A DNA stretch of 64,000 bases from Desulfuromusa sp. (GCA_016744675.1 JADGDX010000011.1:1-64000), one strand, 5' to 3'; shown: positions 43,166-52,929, counted from the stretch's first letter. Program-made: numbers and translations. Notes: generated from the sequence alone by a model not told the origin.

Positions 43166-43579
43166 CTAGCTACCATTGCTTGCAGCAAACTTAAGCATTG
43201 AAAATTTCTTTTTAATAATCTGACTAGAGGCTTCAAAAAGAAGTTGATTCTCAGCCAAATCAAACATTTCATCATCAACCGAAACACTGTTGCCATCGCC
43301 AAGAGGGCTTGAGTTAACTTGTTTAGTCAACGTTCCCTGAACGCTGGAAATTCCATTCGAGCCGATCGGAAAATGTTTCGCGTTGGTTTTTCGACCGCCC
43401 ATATCAGGCTGACTGATCGCTTTACGTAAATTGTCCTCAAAATCCAACTTTCGTGCCGAATACCCAGGCGTATCTGCGTTCGCGATATTTCCGGCAATCA
43501 CCTGTTGCTTCTGAGCACGTAAATCAAGCCCCTTCTGCAAGGCTGCGATTGTTCGATCTGCAATTCTTATATCTGCCAT
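43166..43579 (-). CDS. flgB: Flagellar proximal rod protein FlgB
   Basis: A 137-residue rod protein. ALQKGLDLRAQKQQVIAGNIANADTPGYSARKLDFEDNL is the conserved N-terminus and VSVDDEMFDLAENQLLFEASSQIIKKKFSMLKFA the C-terminus. AGGAG precedes the ATG. Only 41 bp separates it from the TPR gene upstream, so both probably share the promoter at 46074-46088. Confidence 0.97.
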   Translation of the reverse strand: MADIRIADRTIAALQKGLDLRAQKQQVIAGNIANADTPGYSARKLDFEDNLRKAISQPDMGGRKTNAKHFPIGSNGISSVQGTLTKQVNSSPLGDGNSVSVDDEMFDLAENQLLFEASSQIIKKKFSMLKFAASNGS

Positions 43580-43620
43580 AATTTACTCCTGACCAATTTC
43601 TGACTTTCAAGTTGAAATTT

Positions 43621-46029
43621 TCAACGTTGTTCTTCAATGAGCAAGTCCTGAGCCAACTTTCCCCAAGAGCTGTCTCCATCTGTTTCGACAACCTTCTGCA
43701 GAAGCTTAAGGGCGGTCTTGCGTTCCCCCTTCAAAAGGAGGATTTGTGCCGTGCGGTAGCGAGCTTGCACACCAAATTTTGGGTCTTCGTCAAGCTGCCG
43801 ATATATTTTTTCAGCGGCACTATTTTTCTTTAATTGATAATAAGATTCGGCCAGCAGTGCCATTTCTTTGACTTCCAAAGAGTCACCGACACCGTAAACC
43901 CGTTCCAGACTCTTGACGACCGACTCTAGTTGACCTAATTTCCAATAAATATGAGCAGCGCGGATCTCTAATGCGGGGCTACTTGGTCGATCATCTCGAC
44001 TTAACCACGCCAGAAGTTCATCGTCTCGATCTTCATGCTTTAACGCATCGAGCAAAATACCAAACACTGCTCCACTCTCTTCCCCCTGAGGAAACTTTTC
44101 AAGGTAACGCGTCGCATACTGACCTGCTTTTTTGTATTCCTTACGCTTCAGAAAAGACTGTGCAAGAGGGAGATACACAAATTGCTGCATATCAGTCCCT
44201 GATGACCGATCAAAGAGATACAGAAGCACCCGCCCCGCCCTTTCGTAGAGGCCAAGCCGGTCAAATGCTGTTGACAGGTCATAAAGAAAATCTTTATCGA
44301 ACCCACTCCGAAGTAATAACTTCCGGTTTTGTTCGGCAAGGACAACCGCCTTCAGGTCGTTCTTATCCTGGATGAGTTGATGAACAACTGTTGGTAGCTG
44401 CTGCAAAATCAAAAGATCCACCTCTCTGATAAGTTCCGAATTTCCAAACTCACGGCGAAAACGCATCAATTCTGTGAGGCTTTTCTGATGTTCTCCTAAG
44501 AGGTAGAGTGTCAGAGCATGCTTAAATCGACTCTCTTCGCGAACGGGACGAAATGGAGATCTCACTCCCAACTTTTCATACTGATTAACAGCTTGTGCTA
44601 GCTCCAGCTCTCCACCGTCGATCACATTTCGATCAATAAGGCGCAGCTCTCCCCGGTCACCCCCTTCTGTTTCAGGGCGATCCAGAGTTGCTCGCTGGAG
44701 ACCGATCATTCCCCATCCCATGTCCCCCGCTTCATATGCAGATGCTCCAGCAGCGAATAGCAATAAGTCATCGCCCTGTTCTTCCTTCAGAGGCTCGACC
44801 AGATTTCGATAAAGTTCACTGGAAAAACGATATTCCCTATTTTTAAACGCCGTGAAAGCCGCTCGGTTATGAGAAAATCGGTAATACTCAAAAAGACCCG
44901 GCTCTTCAAGAAGATCACGATAAACATCCAGAGCATCATCCAGATCACCAAGCCCCGCTTTAGCATCAGCTATTCGCAGCTCTAATGGCACAAGGAGAGG
45001 ATCTGGCCAATTCAGATCAGGACTTTGTAAGTGATCAATAGCAAGGCGATCCTGTCCTGAAGCTAAAGCTGTTTCAGCAAACAGCAAATGGACCAGTGGT
45101 TCGAGAGGATGATCTTCTTCGAGTTGAGATAAGAGCTGCTGTAAGGTCAATTGCGCAACCAAAGGTTGTTCTTCGAGGGCCTGTCCATAAGCTGTCAAAT
45201 ATTCGACACGATCATGTTCCTCGACCTCTTTCCATCGCAGAGAATCGAGTCGTGCAATCCCCGCAGCGATTGCTCCCGTTCGCAATTGAGCCTCAGCGAG
45301 CAACACATCGCGCTGGTTGCGCTGTTGTTGATCTAGGCCAGTTAATTCTGTTGCCGTTTGAATCAAGCTGAGAAACATATTGTTGTTAGAATGGTTTTGT
45401 AATGGCCACAGAGGGCTCTCTTCGTCGTTCACCAGTGAGGGAAGTTGAGGCAGGGTTAAAGTCACCGGGAGATCTAATTTCCAATAAGTCCGGTAATCTC
45501 GGTAAAATGCATCCCAACGGTCTTTCCAAGGAGATTTCTGCTGGAACTCAGCAGCCCTTCTGCCTGCTTTGCGTGGCGGCATATCGGAGATTTGAAATGC
45601 CACAGACGGACGAACAATCTCATCGGCGTCCCAATTCATATTCATGATCAATTGAAATAATTTTTCATCCGCTTCGATAAATACCTGAGCTGGATGCCGA
45701 CGCAACAAAACAGAGACCATCAGCGTCTCTTTCTTCTCTGTCAGCAGAATTTTAACGACTCTTTCATCCTCAGGAAGACTGTTCAGCTCTTGAGAAACTT
45801 CCACATTGTTTAACAGCAACTCAACTCGCTGCCCTGAAGGCTTCATTGAAAATTCAGGCAAACTGGAAAATTTAAAGGTCATTCGCGTCGAACTGGAACT
45901 CTCCTCCTTTTTTATCTCAAGAAGGCTGATCGAATCAGCCCCTTGTGCATTCATTGTGATACTCATCAAAAATATCAACAAAAACAACAAGAGTCCGATA
46001 ATTTTTACAATCTGAATTGGCTGTCTCAT
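43621..46029 (-). CDS. TPR-repeat protein heading the flagellar cluster
   Basis: An 802-residue, probably periplasmic or inner-membrane-anchored protein. A signal or anchor helix (residues about 8-28, ending MNAQGAD) is followed by a beta-rich AMIN-like domain (about 35-120: TRMTFKFSSLPEFSMKPSGQ). The rest, from about 230, is a long series of TPR-type helical repeats, such as EYKKAGQYATRYLEKFP and KKNSAAEKIYRQLDEDP. It is co-directional with flgB and 41 bp upstream of it, placing it in the flagellar operon. The track starts at GTG 46035; ATG 46029 with GGAGG is preferred. A motor scaffold role is possible but unproven. Confidence 0.8.
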   Translation of the reverse strand: MRQPIQIVKIIGLLLFLLIFLMSITMNAQGADSISLLEIKKEESSSSTRMTFKFSSLPEFSMKPSGQRVELLLNNVEVSQELNSLPEDERVVKILLTEKKETLMVSVLLRRHPAQVFIEADEKLFQLIMNMNWDADEIVRPSVAFQISDMPPRKAGRRAAEFQQKSPWKDRWDAFYRDYRTYWKLDLPVTLTLPQLPSLVNDEESPLWPLQNHSNNNMFLSLIQTATELTGLDQQQRNQRDVLLAEAQLRTGAIAAGIARLDSLRWKEVEEHDRVEYLTAYGQALEEQPLVAQLTLQQLLSQLEEDHPLEPLVHLLFAETALASGQDRLAIDHLQSPDLNWPDPLLVPLELRIADAKAGLGDLDDALDVYRDLLEEPGLFEYYRFSHNRAAFTAFKNREYRFSSELYRNLVEPLKEEQGDDLLLFAAGASAYEAGDMGWGMIGLQRATLDRPETEGGDRGELRLIDRNVIDGGELELAQAVNQYEKLGVRSPFRPVREESRFKHALTLYLLGEHQKSLTELMRFRREFGNSELIREVDLLILQQLPTVVHQLIQDKNDLKAVVLAEQNRKLLLRSGFDKDFLYDLSTAFDRLGLYERAGRVLLYLFDRSSGTDMQQFVYLPLAQSFLKRKEYKKAGQYATRYLEKFPQGEESGAVFGILLDALKHEDRDDELLAWLSRDDRPSSPALEIRAAHIYWKLGQLESVVKSLERVYGVGDSLEVKEMALLAESYYQLKKNSAAEKIYRQLDEDPKFGVQARYRTAQILLLKGERKTALKLLQKVVETDGDSSWGKLAQDLLIEEQR

Positions 46030-46073
46030 CCACACCTCCGGTGGTCATTATTCATACCCGGAACGGTTTATAG

Positions 46074-46088
46074 GCGAGAACTATGCCA
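46074..46088 (-). promoter_or_regulatory. Candidate sigma-54 promoter of the TPR-flgBC-fliE... operon
   Basis: The minus strand reads TGGCATAGTTCTCGCC: GG and GC are separated by exactly 10 bases, as in -24/-12 promoters. The predicted start would leave a leader of about 33 nt before the TPR gene. The -12 half is imperfect. Confidence 0.45.
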
Positions 46089-46210
46089 AAAGCATATCAG
46101 AACAAATAACATACTGAAATTTAAAGGCTTATTCCTGTTAAGAAAAATATCACTCGCGCCTTACATCTCCTTAGACAAGAAAATGACATGATTTTGACAG
46201 AGAAGAAACT

Positions 46211-46248
46211 CACTAGTAAACCAACTAAAATTATAAGGTTGACTAGTG
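46211..46248. promoter_or_regulatory. Inverted repeat upstream of the first EamA gene
   Basis: CACTAGT (46211-46217) and ACTAGTG (46242-46248) are perfect inverted arms, extended inward by CCAAC and GGTTG with an AAA bulge and an 11-base A/T loop. No T-tract follows. It could be a transcription-factor site or a leader hairpin for the gene 73 bp downstream. Confidence 0.4.
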
Positions 46249-46320
46249 GGAAAGATCTGTTCATTATCGTGCCTCACAAATCAACATCCATCAAAATGAC
46301 AATCCAAGGGGTAACACGGC

Positions 46321-47190
46321 ATGGGCTATCTCATTTCAATCACAATTCTCTGGGCATTTTCCTTCAGCCTGATTGGTGTTTATCTAGCCGGGCAAGTCGA
46401 TGCTTACTTCTCTGTCCTCACCCGAGTTGCTTTAGCAACAATCGTTTTTCTCCCGTTTATGCGCCGTATTCCGATTCTTCTCGCCGCGAAATTGATGGGT
46501 TTAGGAGCAATTCAGCTTGGCTGCATGTATGTATTTTATTATCAATCTTTTCTTCTCTTGAGCGTTCCTGAAGTCCTCATCTTCACGATTCTAACCCCTG
46601 TCTATGTCACCCTTATTTTTGACCTGATGCAGGGACGTTTCAGCTTCAGATATCTGGTCACGGCTCTTATCGCAGTTTTCGGAGCAGCAATTATTCGTTA
46701 CAGTTCGCTCGGCAACGATTTTTTTACTGGATTTATGGTCGTTCAGGGAGCGAATATTTGCTTTGCTATTGGTCAGGTGGGCTACAAAGTTCTCCTACAG
46801 CGTGAAAACCTACAACTTCCTCAGCGTGCCGTTTTTGGTTATTTCTACCTAGGAGCCCTCGCCGTCACTATTGTGACTTGGTTTTTGTTTGGAAACCCAG
46901 CCAAACTGCCAACGACGGCACTCCAGTGGGAAATTCTTCTCTATCTTGGCCTGATTGCATCTGGATTAGGATATTTTTTCTGGAATAAAGGGGCGACAAA
47001 GGTGGATGCAGGGACGTTGGCAATCATGAACAATGCTTTGATTCCAGCAGGGCTGATTGTTAACCTGCTGATCTGGAACCGTGATGCTAACCTGTTACGA
47101 CTCTGCGCTGGGGGAGCCGTTCTCCTGTTTTCCCTGCTCTTGCATGAATATTGGGGCAAGCGACAAAACCTCAAACCACAAACAAATTAA
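46321..47190 (+). CDS. EamA/DMT-family transporter
   Basis: A 289-residue inner-membrane protein with ten hydrophobic segments in two EamA halves. WAFSFSLIGVYLAGQVDAYFSVLTRVALAT and the second-half YLGLIASGLGYFFWNKGATKVDAGTLAIMNNALIP resemble the carboxylate/amino acid/amine (YigM-like) subgroup. The substrate is not known. AAGGGG lies about ten bases before the ATG. A second EamA gene follows after 46 bp; the two are only distantly alike, so this is not a recent duplication. Confidence 0.85.
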   Translation: MGYLISITILWAFSFSLIGVYLAGQVDAYFSVLTRVALATIVFLPFMRRIPILLAAKLMGLGAIQLGCMYVFYYQSFLLLSVPEVLIFTILTPVYVTLIFDLMQGRFSFRYLVTALIAVFGAAIIRYSSLGNDFFTGFMVVQGANICFAIGQVGYKVLLQRENLQLPQRAVFGYFYLGALAVTIVTWFLFGNPAKLPTTALQWEILLYLGLIASGLGYFFWNKGATKVDAGTLAIMNNALIPAGLIVNLLIWNRDANLLRLCAGGAVLLFSLLLHEYWGKRQNLKPQTN

Positions 47191-47236
47191 TTTTTCCGTC
47201 CCAAATTTTCACAGATAAAGAGTATAGTGCCGGCTT

Positions 47237-48130
47237 ATGCCAGCCCAATCCCTTTTCATGACTTATTTAAAGCTCCTGCTGATGGCTCTATTTTGGGGCG
47301 GGACTTTCATCGCGGGACGACTTCTTGCCGGGGAAGTTCAAGCTTTTTCTGCCGCATTCCTGCGCTTTGCAATTGCATCAGTCGCCTTGCTGATTCTTAC
47401 TTTGCGTAGCCATAAATGCCTCCCTCCAATTCAGCGAACGCAGTGGATTCCGTTACTCATTCTTGGGCTTAGTGGTGTCTTTGCCTATAACGTCTTCTTT
47501 TTTCGTGGCCTTGAACTCATTGAGGCCGGACGTGCTGCTGTCATTATTGCCAATAACCCCATTGTGATAGCCCTTTTTGCTGCTCTTTTCTTGGGGGAAA
47601 AGCTCACACTGCCGAAAATACTCGGAATCATCATCTCTGTGAGCGGTGCAATTGTCGTGATAACCCACGGCCAACCAGCCACATTATTGACCAGCGGCAT
47701 TGGAACAGGAGAGTTTTATATTTTTGGCTGCGTTATTTGCTGGGTCATTTACTCACTCGTTGGACGTGCTGCCATGCACACTTTTACCCCACTGGTTGCT
47801 GTCACCTATTCGGCTCTGTGTGGCACAGTTTTACTCTTTCCTGCAGCGTGTGCAGAAGGACTATTCGCTCATATCGCAGACTATTCACTGCCTGCCTGGC
47901 TCAGCCTCATCTACCTTGGTCTCTTTGGGACAGTCCTCGGTTTTGTCTGGTACTATCAGGGAATTCAACGGATCGGCTCGACCCGCGCAGGGCAATTTAT
48001 TAACTTTGTTCCAGTTTTTGCCATCCTTCTATCGGCATGGCTTCTTGATGAACCGCTAACGGCCTCTCTCCTCAGCGGTGTCGTCCTTGTTAGCAGTGGT
48101 GTCTATCTGACAAACTACCGCTCAAAATAA
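47237..48130 (+). CDS. EamA/DMT-family transporter
   Basis: A 297-residue protein with ten membrane helices. Typical DMT blocks are ALFWGGTFIAGRLLAGEVQAFSAAFLRFA, RAAVIIANNPIVIALFAALFLGEKL and FGTVLGFVWYYQGIQRIGSTRAGQFINFVPVFAILL. Substrate unknown; amino-acid or metabolite export is common in the family. The ATG at 47237 has only a weak ribosome-binding site. Probably co-transcribed with the previous EamA gene. Confidence 0.87.
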   Translation: MPAQSLFMTYLKLLLMALFWGGTFIAGRLLAGEVQAFSAAFLRFAIASVALLILTLRSHKCLPPIQRTQWIPLLILGLSGVFAYNVFFFRGLELIEAGRAAVIIANNPIVIALFAALFLGEKLTLPKILGIIISVSGAIVVITHGQPATLLTSGIGTGEFYIFGCVICWVIYSLVGRAAMHTFTPLVAVTYSALCGTVLLFPAACAEGLFAHIADYSLPAWLSLIYLGLFGTVLGFVWYYQGIQRIGSTRAGQFINFVPVFAILLSAWLLDEPLTASLLSGVVLVSSGVYLTNYRSK

Positions 48131-48241
48131 TCACATCAACGCTGCTCAAATCGATTTTAATCTGTTAGAGTGTAAAAAATCGAATTGAGTGAAACCATGC
48201 CACCTTTGGACCTATCCGCGTTAACTCTTTGAGGAGGGATC

Positions 48242-49525
48242 ATGCCTGAACAACAAGATCGTCACATCGTTTATCGCTACGTTAGCCATCTAGTTAAAGA
48301 TACCTTTGCGTTGGTTTTGGCAGGAGGTCGGGGGAGTCGCCTCCATGAACTTACCGAATGGCGAGCCAAACCTGCCGTCTATTTTGGTGGAAAATATCGG
48401 ATTATTGATTTTCCTCTTTCAAACTGTGTGAATTCCGGTATCCGCAGAATTGGTGTCCTTACTCAATATAAATCCCATTCATTGATTCGTCATCTGGTTC
48501 GGGGCTGGAGTCATTTTAAAAAAGAATTAGGTGAGTTTGTCGAAGTCCTCCCTGCATCACAACGCTTCTCTGAGGAATGGTATCAGGGGACTGCCGATGC
48601 GGTATATCAGAACCTCGACATCATCCGGGCAGAAAAACCCAAATATGTGCTGATTCTTTCTGGAGACCATATTTACCGAATGGATTACCGCCCCATGCTC
48701 CTTGAACACGTCGCGACAGGCGCAGATATGACCGTCTCTTGTCTGGAAGTTCCGATCGAAGAAGCCGCAGGGGCTTTTGGCGTAATGACCGTTGACGAAG
48801 ATAAACGCATTCTCAGGTTTGATGAGAAACCAGAACATCCGTCACCCATACCCGGGCAGCCAGGAACAACTCTGGCATCGATGGGGAACTATATCTTCAA
48901 TACCGATTTTCTTTTTGACCTCCTCGAAAAAGATGGAAGAAATTCCAGCTCTGAGCATGATTTTGGAAAAAATATCATCCCTTCTATTGTCGATGACCAC
49001 AATGTCTATGCCTATCCATTCCGTGATCCTGAAACAAACCAGTTAGCTTACTGGCGTGATGTCGGCTCTCTCGATGCCTTTTGGGAAGCCAATATGGAAC
49101 TGATATCGCCCAATCCAGAACTGAATCTCTATGATCCAGAATGGCCAATGTGGACATATCAGGCGCAGCTACCACCGGCTAAGTTTGTTTTTGATGATGA
49201 TAACCGCCGTGGAACAGCTGTTGATTCAACCATCTCAGGTGGCTGCATAATCTCGGGATCACAACTAAAGAAAACGCTCCTGTTTTCCAACGTCAGGATC
49301 CATTCTTATTCAACAATTGAAGAAACTGTCATTCTGCCAGAAGTGGTCATCAACCGACATTGCAAAATCAGACGTGCAATCATTGATCGAGGCTGTGAAA
49401 TCCCTGAAGGAACCGTTATCGGCTACGATTCCGAACAAGATAAAGCCAATGGCTTCCGCATTACTGAAAAAGGGATTGTCCTTGTCACACGCGGAATGCT
49501 TGGGCAACCAGGAGGGTATGCCTGA
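48242..49525 (+). CDS. glgC: Glucose-1-phosphate adenylyltransferase
   Basis: A 427-residue ADP-glucose pyrophosphorylase, the committed step of bacterial glycogen synthesis. The nucleotidyltransferase core has [43 protein letters not shown]. The [12 protein letters not shown] metal-binding block, GTADAVYQN and FDEKPEHP follow. The C-terminal left-handed beta helix (about 310-427) includes [33 protein letters not shown] precedes the ATG. Glycogen synthase is not adjacent. It is followed by a strong terminator. Confidence 0.96.
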   Translation: MPEQQDRHIVYRYVSHLVKDTFALVLAGGRGSRLHELTEWRAKPAVYFGGKYRIIDFPLSNCVNSGIRRIGVLTQYKSHSLIRHLVRGWSHFKKELGEFVEVLPASQRFSEEWYQGTADAVYQNLDIIRAEKPKYVLILSGDHIYRMDYRPMLLEHVATGADMTVSCLEVPIEEAAGAFGVMTVDEDKRILRFDEKPEHPSPIPGQPGTTLASMGNYIFNTDFLFDLLEKDGRNSSSEHDFGKNIIPSIVDDHNVYAYPFRDPETNQLAYWRDVGSLDAFWEANMELISPNPELNLYDPEWPMWTYQAQLPPAKFVFDDDNRRGTAVDSTISGGCIISGSQLKKTLLFSNVRIHSYSTIEETVILPEVVINRHCKIRRAIIDRGCEIPEGTVIGYDSEQDKANGFRITEKGIVLVTRGMLGQPGGYA

Positions 49526-49558
49526 TTTTCGACCCATCTACCCAATAAGAACAATAGC

Positions 49559-49597
49559 AAAATGGCCAATCTGAGAAATCGGATTGGCCATTTTTGT
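49559..49597 (+). terminator. Intrinsic terminator of glgC
   Basis: AATGGCCAATC (49561-49571) and GATTGGCCATT (49582-49592) form a perfect 11-bp stem with a 10-base loop, extended by A-T pairs and followed by TTTTTG. Confidence 0.93.
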
Positions 49598-49988
49598 TTG
49601 TAAAAAAAGTATAAAATCTACTATTGAAAATTATTTGCTAGTCAGAAAACGCACCTCTTTTAAAGTTGGAACAGACTGTCAATGTTTTATCGTGAAGCAT
49701 AAATGATTTTCAAATATTCTAAGGAGACACGAAGTCTATTTTGAAATGACATTTGACATTGATTCACTGAGCGGATGTTGAGGACAGATAATACCAGTCA
49801 CAACTTCTAAGTTTTGACAAAGATGGAACAGTTTAGGATACTGCCCTGCCGGTTATCATTCTCCGATAGGTGTCACATGTCATGCTCAGCTCATCCAACA
49901 TTTCAAATACCAATTCAGTAATTTGTCAGAAAGCATCACTATAGTAGATACTGCCGATAAAATATCCGACTTTTGAAGGAGGCCTCCC
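49598..49988 (+). other. Non-coding gap between glgC and the delta-60 protein
   Basis: About 390 bp, A/T-rich, without a convincing ORF or repeat. The only notable element is the sigma-28-like GCCGATAA at 49953-49960 and a GAAGGAGG ribosome-binding site near the end. Confidence 0.6.
49953..49960 (+). promoter_or_regulatory. Perfect sigma-28-type -10 box (GCCGATAA)
   Basis: GCCGATAA matches the FliA -10 consensus exactly and lies 31 bp before the start of the secreted delta-60 protein. The expected TAAA at -35 is not found at 15 bp spacing, so evidence is partial. Confidence 0.3.
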
Positions 49989-49991
49989 TTG

Positions 49992-51566
49992 ATGCGCCAT
50001 GTGATGACCACTGTTCTGTTATTCGCTCTGCTGTCCACTTGTTTTATCTCACCCGTTTTTGCGGACACAAATACTCCACCAACGTTTGTCGTTCCAGATG
50101 GAAAGCTCACCACAGACTTTGCCTCTGAAAGTGATTTTTCTTTCAGTGTGCTTGTACAGGATGATGGCAAAATAATAACGGCTGGATACGCCTCCATTAA
50201 CGGTGATTACGAATTTGCCTTAGCTCGCTACAACACCAACGGCAATTTGGATACGAGTTTTTCCGGTGATGGCAAAGTCACCACTGCTTTTCCTCCTCTT
50301 CAGGCGCAAGCCTTTAGTGCTACTCTCCAAGCTGACGGAAAGATCTTGTTGGCAGGGTCGAATCAAGGTGTTTTCGCTTTAGCGCGCTACAATACTGACG
50401 GCAGCCTAGATACCAGCTTTTCGGATGATGGTATGATTACATACCCCCAGTCCCTCAATGACAGTGCCACCATTCAGGATGATGGCAAAATTCTGATTGT
50501 GGGCTATAAAAACGGCGATTTTGCCTTGGCACGTCTAAATACAGATGGCAGCTTTGACAACACATTCTCCCCCCCAGAAAATACGTTGGATGCCACCCCA
50601 TCCTTTACTGAAGACTATTCCACAAGCTATCCCTCAGCTGCAGTTGTCTTAGCCCCTAATGTCCAGATCTTTGATACGGAACTTTCTACTTTTGGGAGCT
50701 ATAATGGGGCTAGTCTTACCCTCGTACGTCATGATGGTGCGAATGTGACAGACGTATTCTCGGCTTTGTCCGATTCCGGACTGACAGTCCTGACTCAGGG
50801 TAGCTACTTTGCGATAGATAGCGTCTCCATCGGCCGCGTGACCAGCAACAGTGGCGGAACCTTGACCCTGACCTTTCTCAGTAATGCAACTCAAGCTCTT
50901 GTCAGCAGAACCATGCAGCAAATTGCCTATCGTAATACCTCGGATAACCCTCCAGAATCTGTTCAGATCGACTGGACTTTTAACGATGGCAATACTGGGG
51001 AACAGGGGGACGGTGACGCAATGAGTGTGACCGGGAGTCTCACGGTGAACATCACGGCCAGAAATGATGCTCCAATACGCGTATCATATCTATCTGATCA
51101 GTCTGCTTCAGTCAATATCCCATTCAGCTACACTGTCCCCGATAATACTTTTACTGATCCTGATGATGGCACATTAACAGTCAGCATTGCTATGGTCGAC
51201 GGCACTGGGGTCCCCCCTTGGTTAAGTTTAGACCCGAGTACACACACCCTTTTAGGAACACCCTCTGTATTTGATATAGGCAGTTTGGATATTCGAGTCA
51301 CTGCAAGTGATCCGAGCGGTGCAACGGCCTCAGATGTATTTCGATTGAGCATTAGTGACGCCGACAGTGATGTTGACGGTATCAACAACAGCATTGATAA
51401 CTGTCCTACAATCACCAATCCCGATCAGAATGACGCCAACGGTAACGATATTGGTGATGCCTGTGATGCCGAGGAAGTTCAATGTGGAGCTGACCCTGCC
51501 GATCCCAATTCCACCTGTGGCAAGAGCATGCCGTGGTTACTGTTACTACTAGGTGATGATCTTTAA
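49992..51566 (+). CDS. Secreted delta-60 repeat / cadherin-like / TSP3 protein
   Basis: A 524-residue exported protein. A signal peptide (about residues 1-25, ending VFAD) is followed by three delta-60 repeats (QDDGKIITAGYASINGDYEF, then ADGKILLAGSNQGVFALARY, then DDGKILIVGYKNGDFALARL, each ending LDTSFS-like). A cadherin-like domain (about 200-355), a second Ig/cadherin-like domain (about 358-455) and a thrombospondin type 3 Ca-binding repeat (DADSDVDGINNSIDNCPTIT, ending DIGDACD) follow. The tail has two cysteines and ends KSMPWLLLLLGDDL, an unusual hydrophobic end. TTG at 49989 is an alternative start; the ATG has AAGGAGG nine bases upstream. Function unknown: probably surface or matrix adhesion. 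Confidence 0.85.
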   Translation: MRHVMTTVLLFALLSTCFISPVFADTNTPPTFVVPDGKLTTDFASESDFSFSVLVQDDGKIITAGYASINGDYEFALARYNTNGNLDTSFSGDGKVTTAFPPLQAQAFSATLQADGKILLAGSNQGVFALARYNTDGSLDTSFSDDGMITYPQSLNDSATIQDDGKILIVGYKNGDFALARLNTDGSFDNTFSPPENTLDATPSFTEDYSTSYPSAAVVLAPNVQIFDTELSTFGSYNGASLTLVRHDGANVTDVFSALSDSGLTVLTQGSYFAIDSVSIGRVTSNSGGTLTLTFLSNATQALVSRTMQQIAYRNTSDNPPESVQIDWTFNDGNTGEQGDGDAMSVTGSLTVNITARNDAPIRVSYLSDQSASVNIPFSYTVPDNTFTDPDDGTLTVSIAMVDGTGVPPWLSLDPSTHTLLGTPSVFDIGSLDIRVTASDPSGATASDVFRLSISDADSDVDGINNSIDNCPTITNPDQNDANGNDIGDACDAEEVQCGADPADPNSTCGKSMPWLLLLLGDDL

Positions 51567-51576
51567 TTCCTAAACT

Positions 51577-51609
51577 AAAGCGGGGTCCGCAATGGCCCCA
51601 CTTTTTTTG
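51577..51609 (+). terminator. Intrinsic terminator after the delta-60 protein gene
   Basis: AAAGCGGGG pairs with CCCCACTTT (one mismatch) around a 10-base loop, followed by seven or eight T residues. Confidence 0.85.
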
Positions 51610-51860
51610 TTTCATAAATTAGGAATCTACTTTTGACACCGTGCCTGAAAGCAATCATGCTGTTTGGCAAAAGTAGTAACTTTTGAAATATCAACATTTA
51701 GACCAGATTTTTAGGTTAAGAAAAGCTCTAGGTTCATTCCACACGGAATCCCAAACACCCATAAAAACAAAATAGACCTAAGCCTAGATTAGAATCTGTG
51801 TATTTTTCTGCTCTCCCTGCTATGATTGCCTTTTACTAACGGCAGCCAAGGGGGATATAA

Positions 51861-52928
51861 ATGGCCAAAATCGACAAACTGTTTCAAGTTCTCCAACAAC
51901 AAGGAGGGTCCGACCTACACCTTTCACCGGGCAACCCCCCGATGATAAGAGCTTCGGGGCAGTTGCGATCAGCAATTGAACAAGTCCTGAACCATGAGCA
52001 GTATCGAGCTTTACTTTACGAAATCATGAGTGACGAGCAACGACTGTTTTTTGAAGAACATCATGATCTTGATTTTGCCTATGAAGTCCCAATTCTCAAT
52101 GCACGTTTCAGGGCAAATATTTTCATGGGACGGCTTGGTATAAGTGCCGTCTTCAGAATTATTCCGACCGAAATCCTAACTGTTGAGCAACTTGGCCTCC
52201 CAGAGACTGTTCTTAGTCTGACTCATTACAAAAAGGGACTTATTCTCGTCACAGGACCAACGGGAAGCGGAAAATCAACCACTTTAGCTGCCATGATTGA
52301 CCATATCAACCGAAACCGATCTGAACATATTCTGACAGTTGAAGATCCCATCGAATTTGTTCATAAGAGCCTTAAAAGTTTAATTAACCAACGTGAAGTT
52401 GGTGTCCACACTCAAAGCTTCAATTCAGCACTTAAGGCCGCTTTACGTGAAGATCCAGACATTATTCTTGTTGGTGAAATGCGTGATTTGGAAACCATTG
52501 AACTCGCAATTACTGCAGCTGAGACAGGCCACCTTGTTTTCGGTACCCTACATACAAGCAGCGCAGCAAAAACAGTTGATCGCTTAGTGAATGTGTTTCC
52601 TACGACGCAACAAGAACAAATCCGAACCATGCTCGCGGAATCGCTGCAAGGTGTTGTGGCTCAGCAACTATTACGTACCGTTGATGGAAAACGTTGCGCA
52701 GCCTTAGAGATATTAAAAGTCAACCCCGCAGCTGCAAATTTAATCAGAGAGGGAAAAACCTTCCAACTTCCTTCAATTATTCAAACGGGACGTAAAGATG
52801 GGATGCAGATGATGGATCAAGCTCTTCAGGAATTATTGAAGGCCAAACGTATTACCACTGAGGAAGCCTGCCTTTTTGCCGTAAACAAGAATCAATTCGT
52901 GTCACAGGATCAGAAAGCGGGGATCTAA
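51861..52928 (+). CDS. pilT: Type IV pilus retraction ATPase PilT
   Basis: A 355-residue hexameric ATPase that depolymerises type IV pili for twitching. A short N-terminal PAS-like domain (GGSDLHLSPGNPPMIRASGQL) precedes the RecA core with Walker A TGPTGSGKST (residues 131-140), Asp box VEDPIEFVHKS, Walker B DPDIILVGEMRD and His box TGHLVFGTLHTSSA. The C-terminal ANLIREGKTFQLPSIIQTGRKDGMQMMDQAL corresponds to the AIRNLIRE retraction motif. A PilU paralogue cannot be excluded. Pilus structural genes are not in the window. The 251-bp upstream gap holds no gene. Confidence 0.94.
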   Translation: MAKIDKLFQVLQQQGGSDLHLSPGNPPMIRASGQLRSAIEQVLNHEQYRALLYEIMSDEQRLFFEEHHDLDFAYEVPILNARFRANIFMGRLGISAVFRIIPTEILTVEQLGLPETVLSLTHYKKGLILVTGPTGSGKSTTLAAMIDHINRNRSEHILTVEDPIEFVHKSLKSLINQREVGVHTQSFNSALKAALREDPDIILVGEMRDLETIELAITAAETGHLVFGTLHTSSAAKTVDRLVNVFPTTQQEQIRTMLAESLQGVVAQQLLRTVDGKRCAALEILKVNPAAANLIREGKTFQLPSIIQTGRKDGMQMMDQALQELLKAKRITTEEACLFAVNKNQFVSQDQKAGI

Positions 52929-52929
52929 A

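Noticed and set aside
44148-44375. Overlapping ORFs on both strands within the TPR gene
   Set aside because: All are shadows of the 802-residue TPR protein frame.
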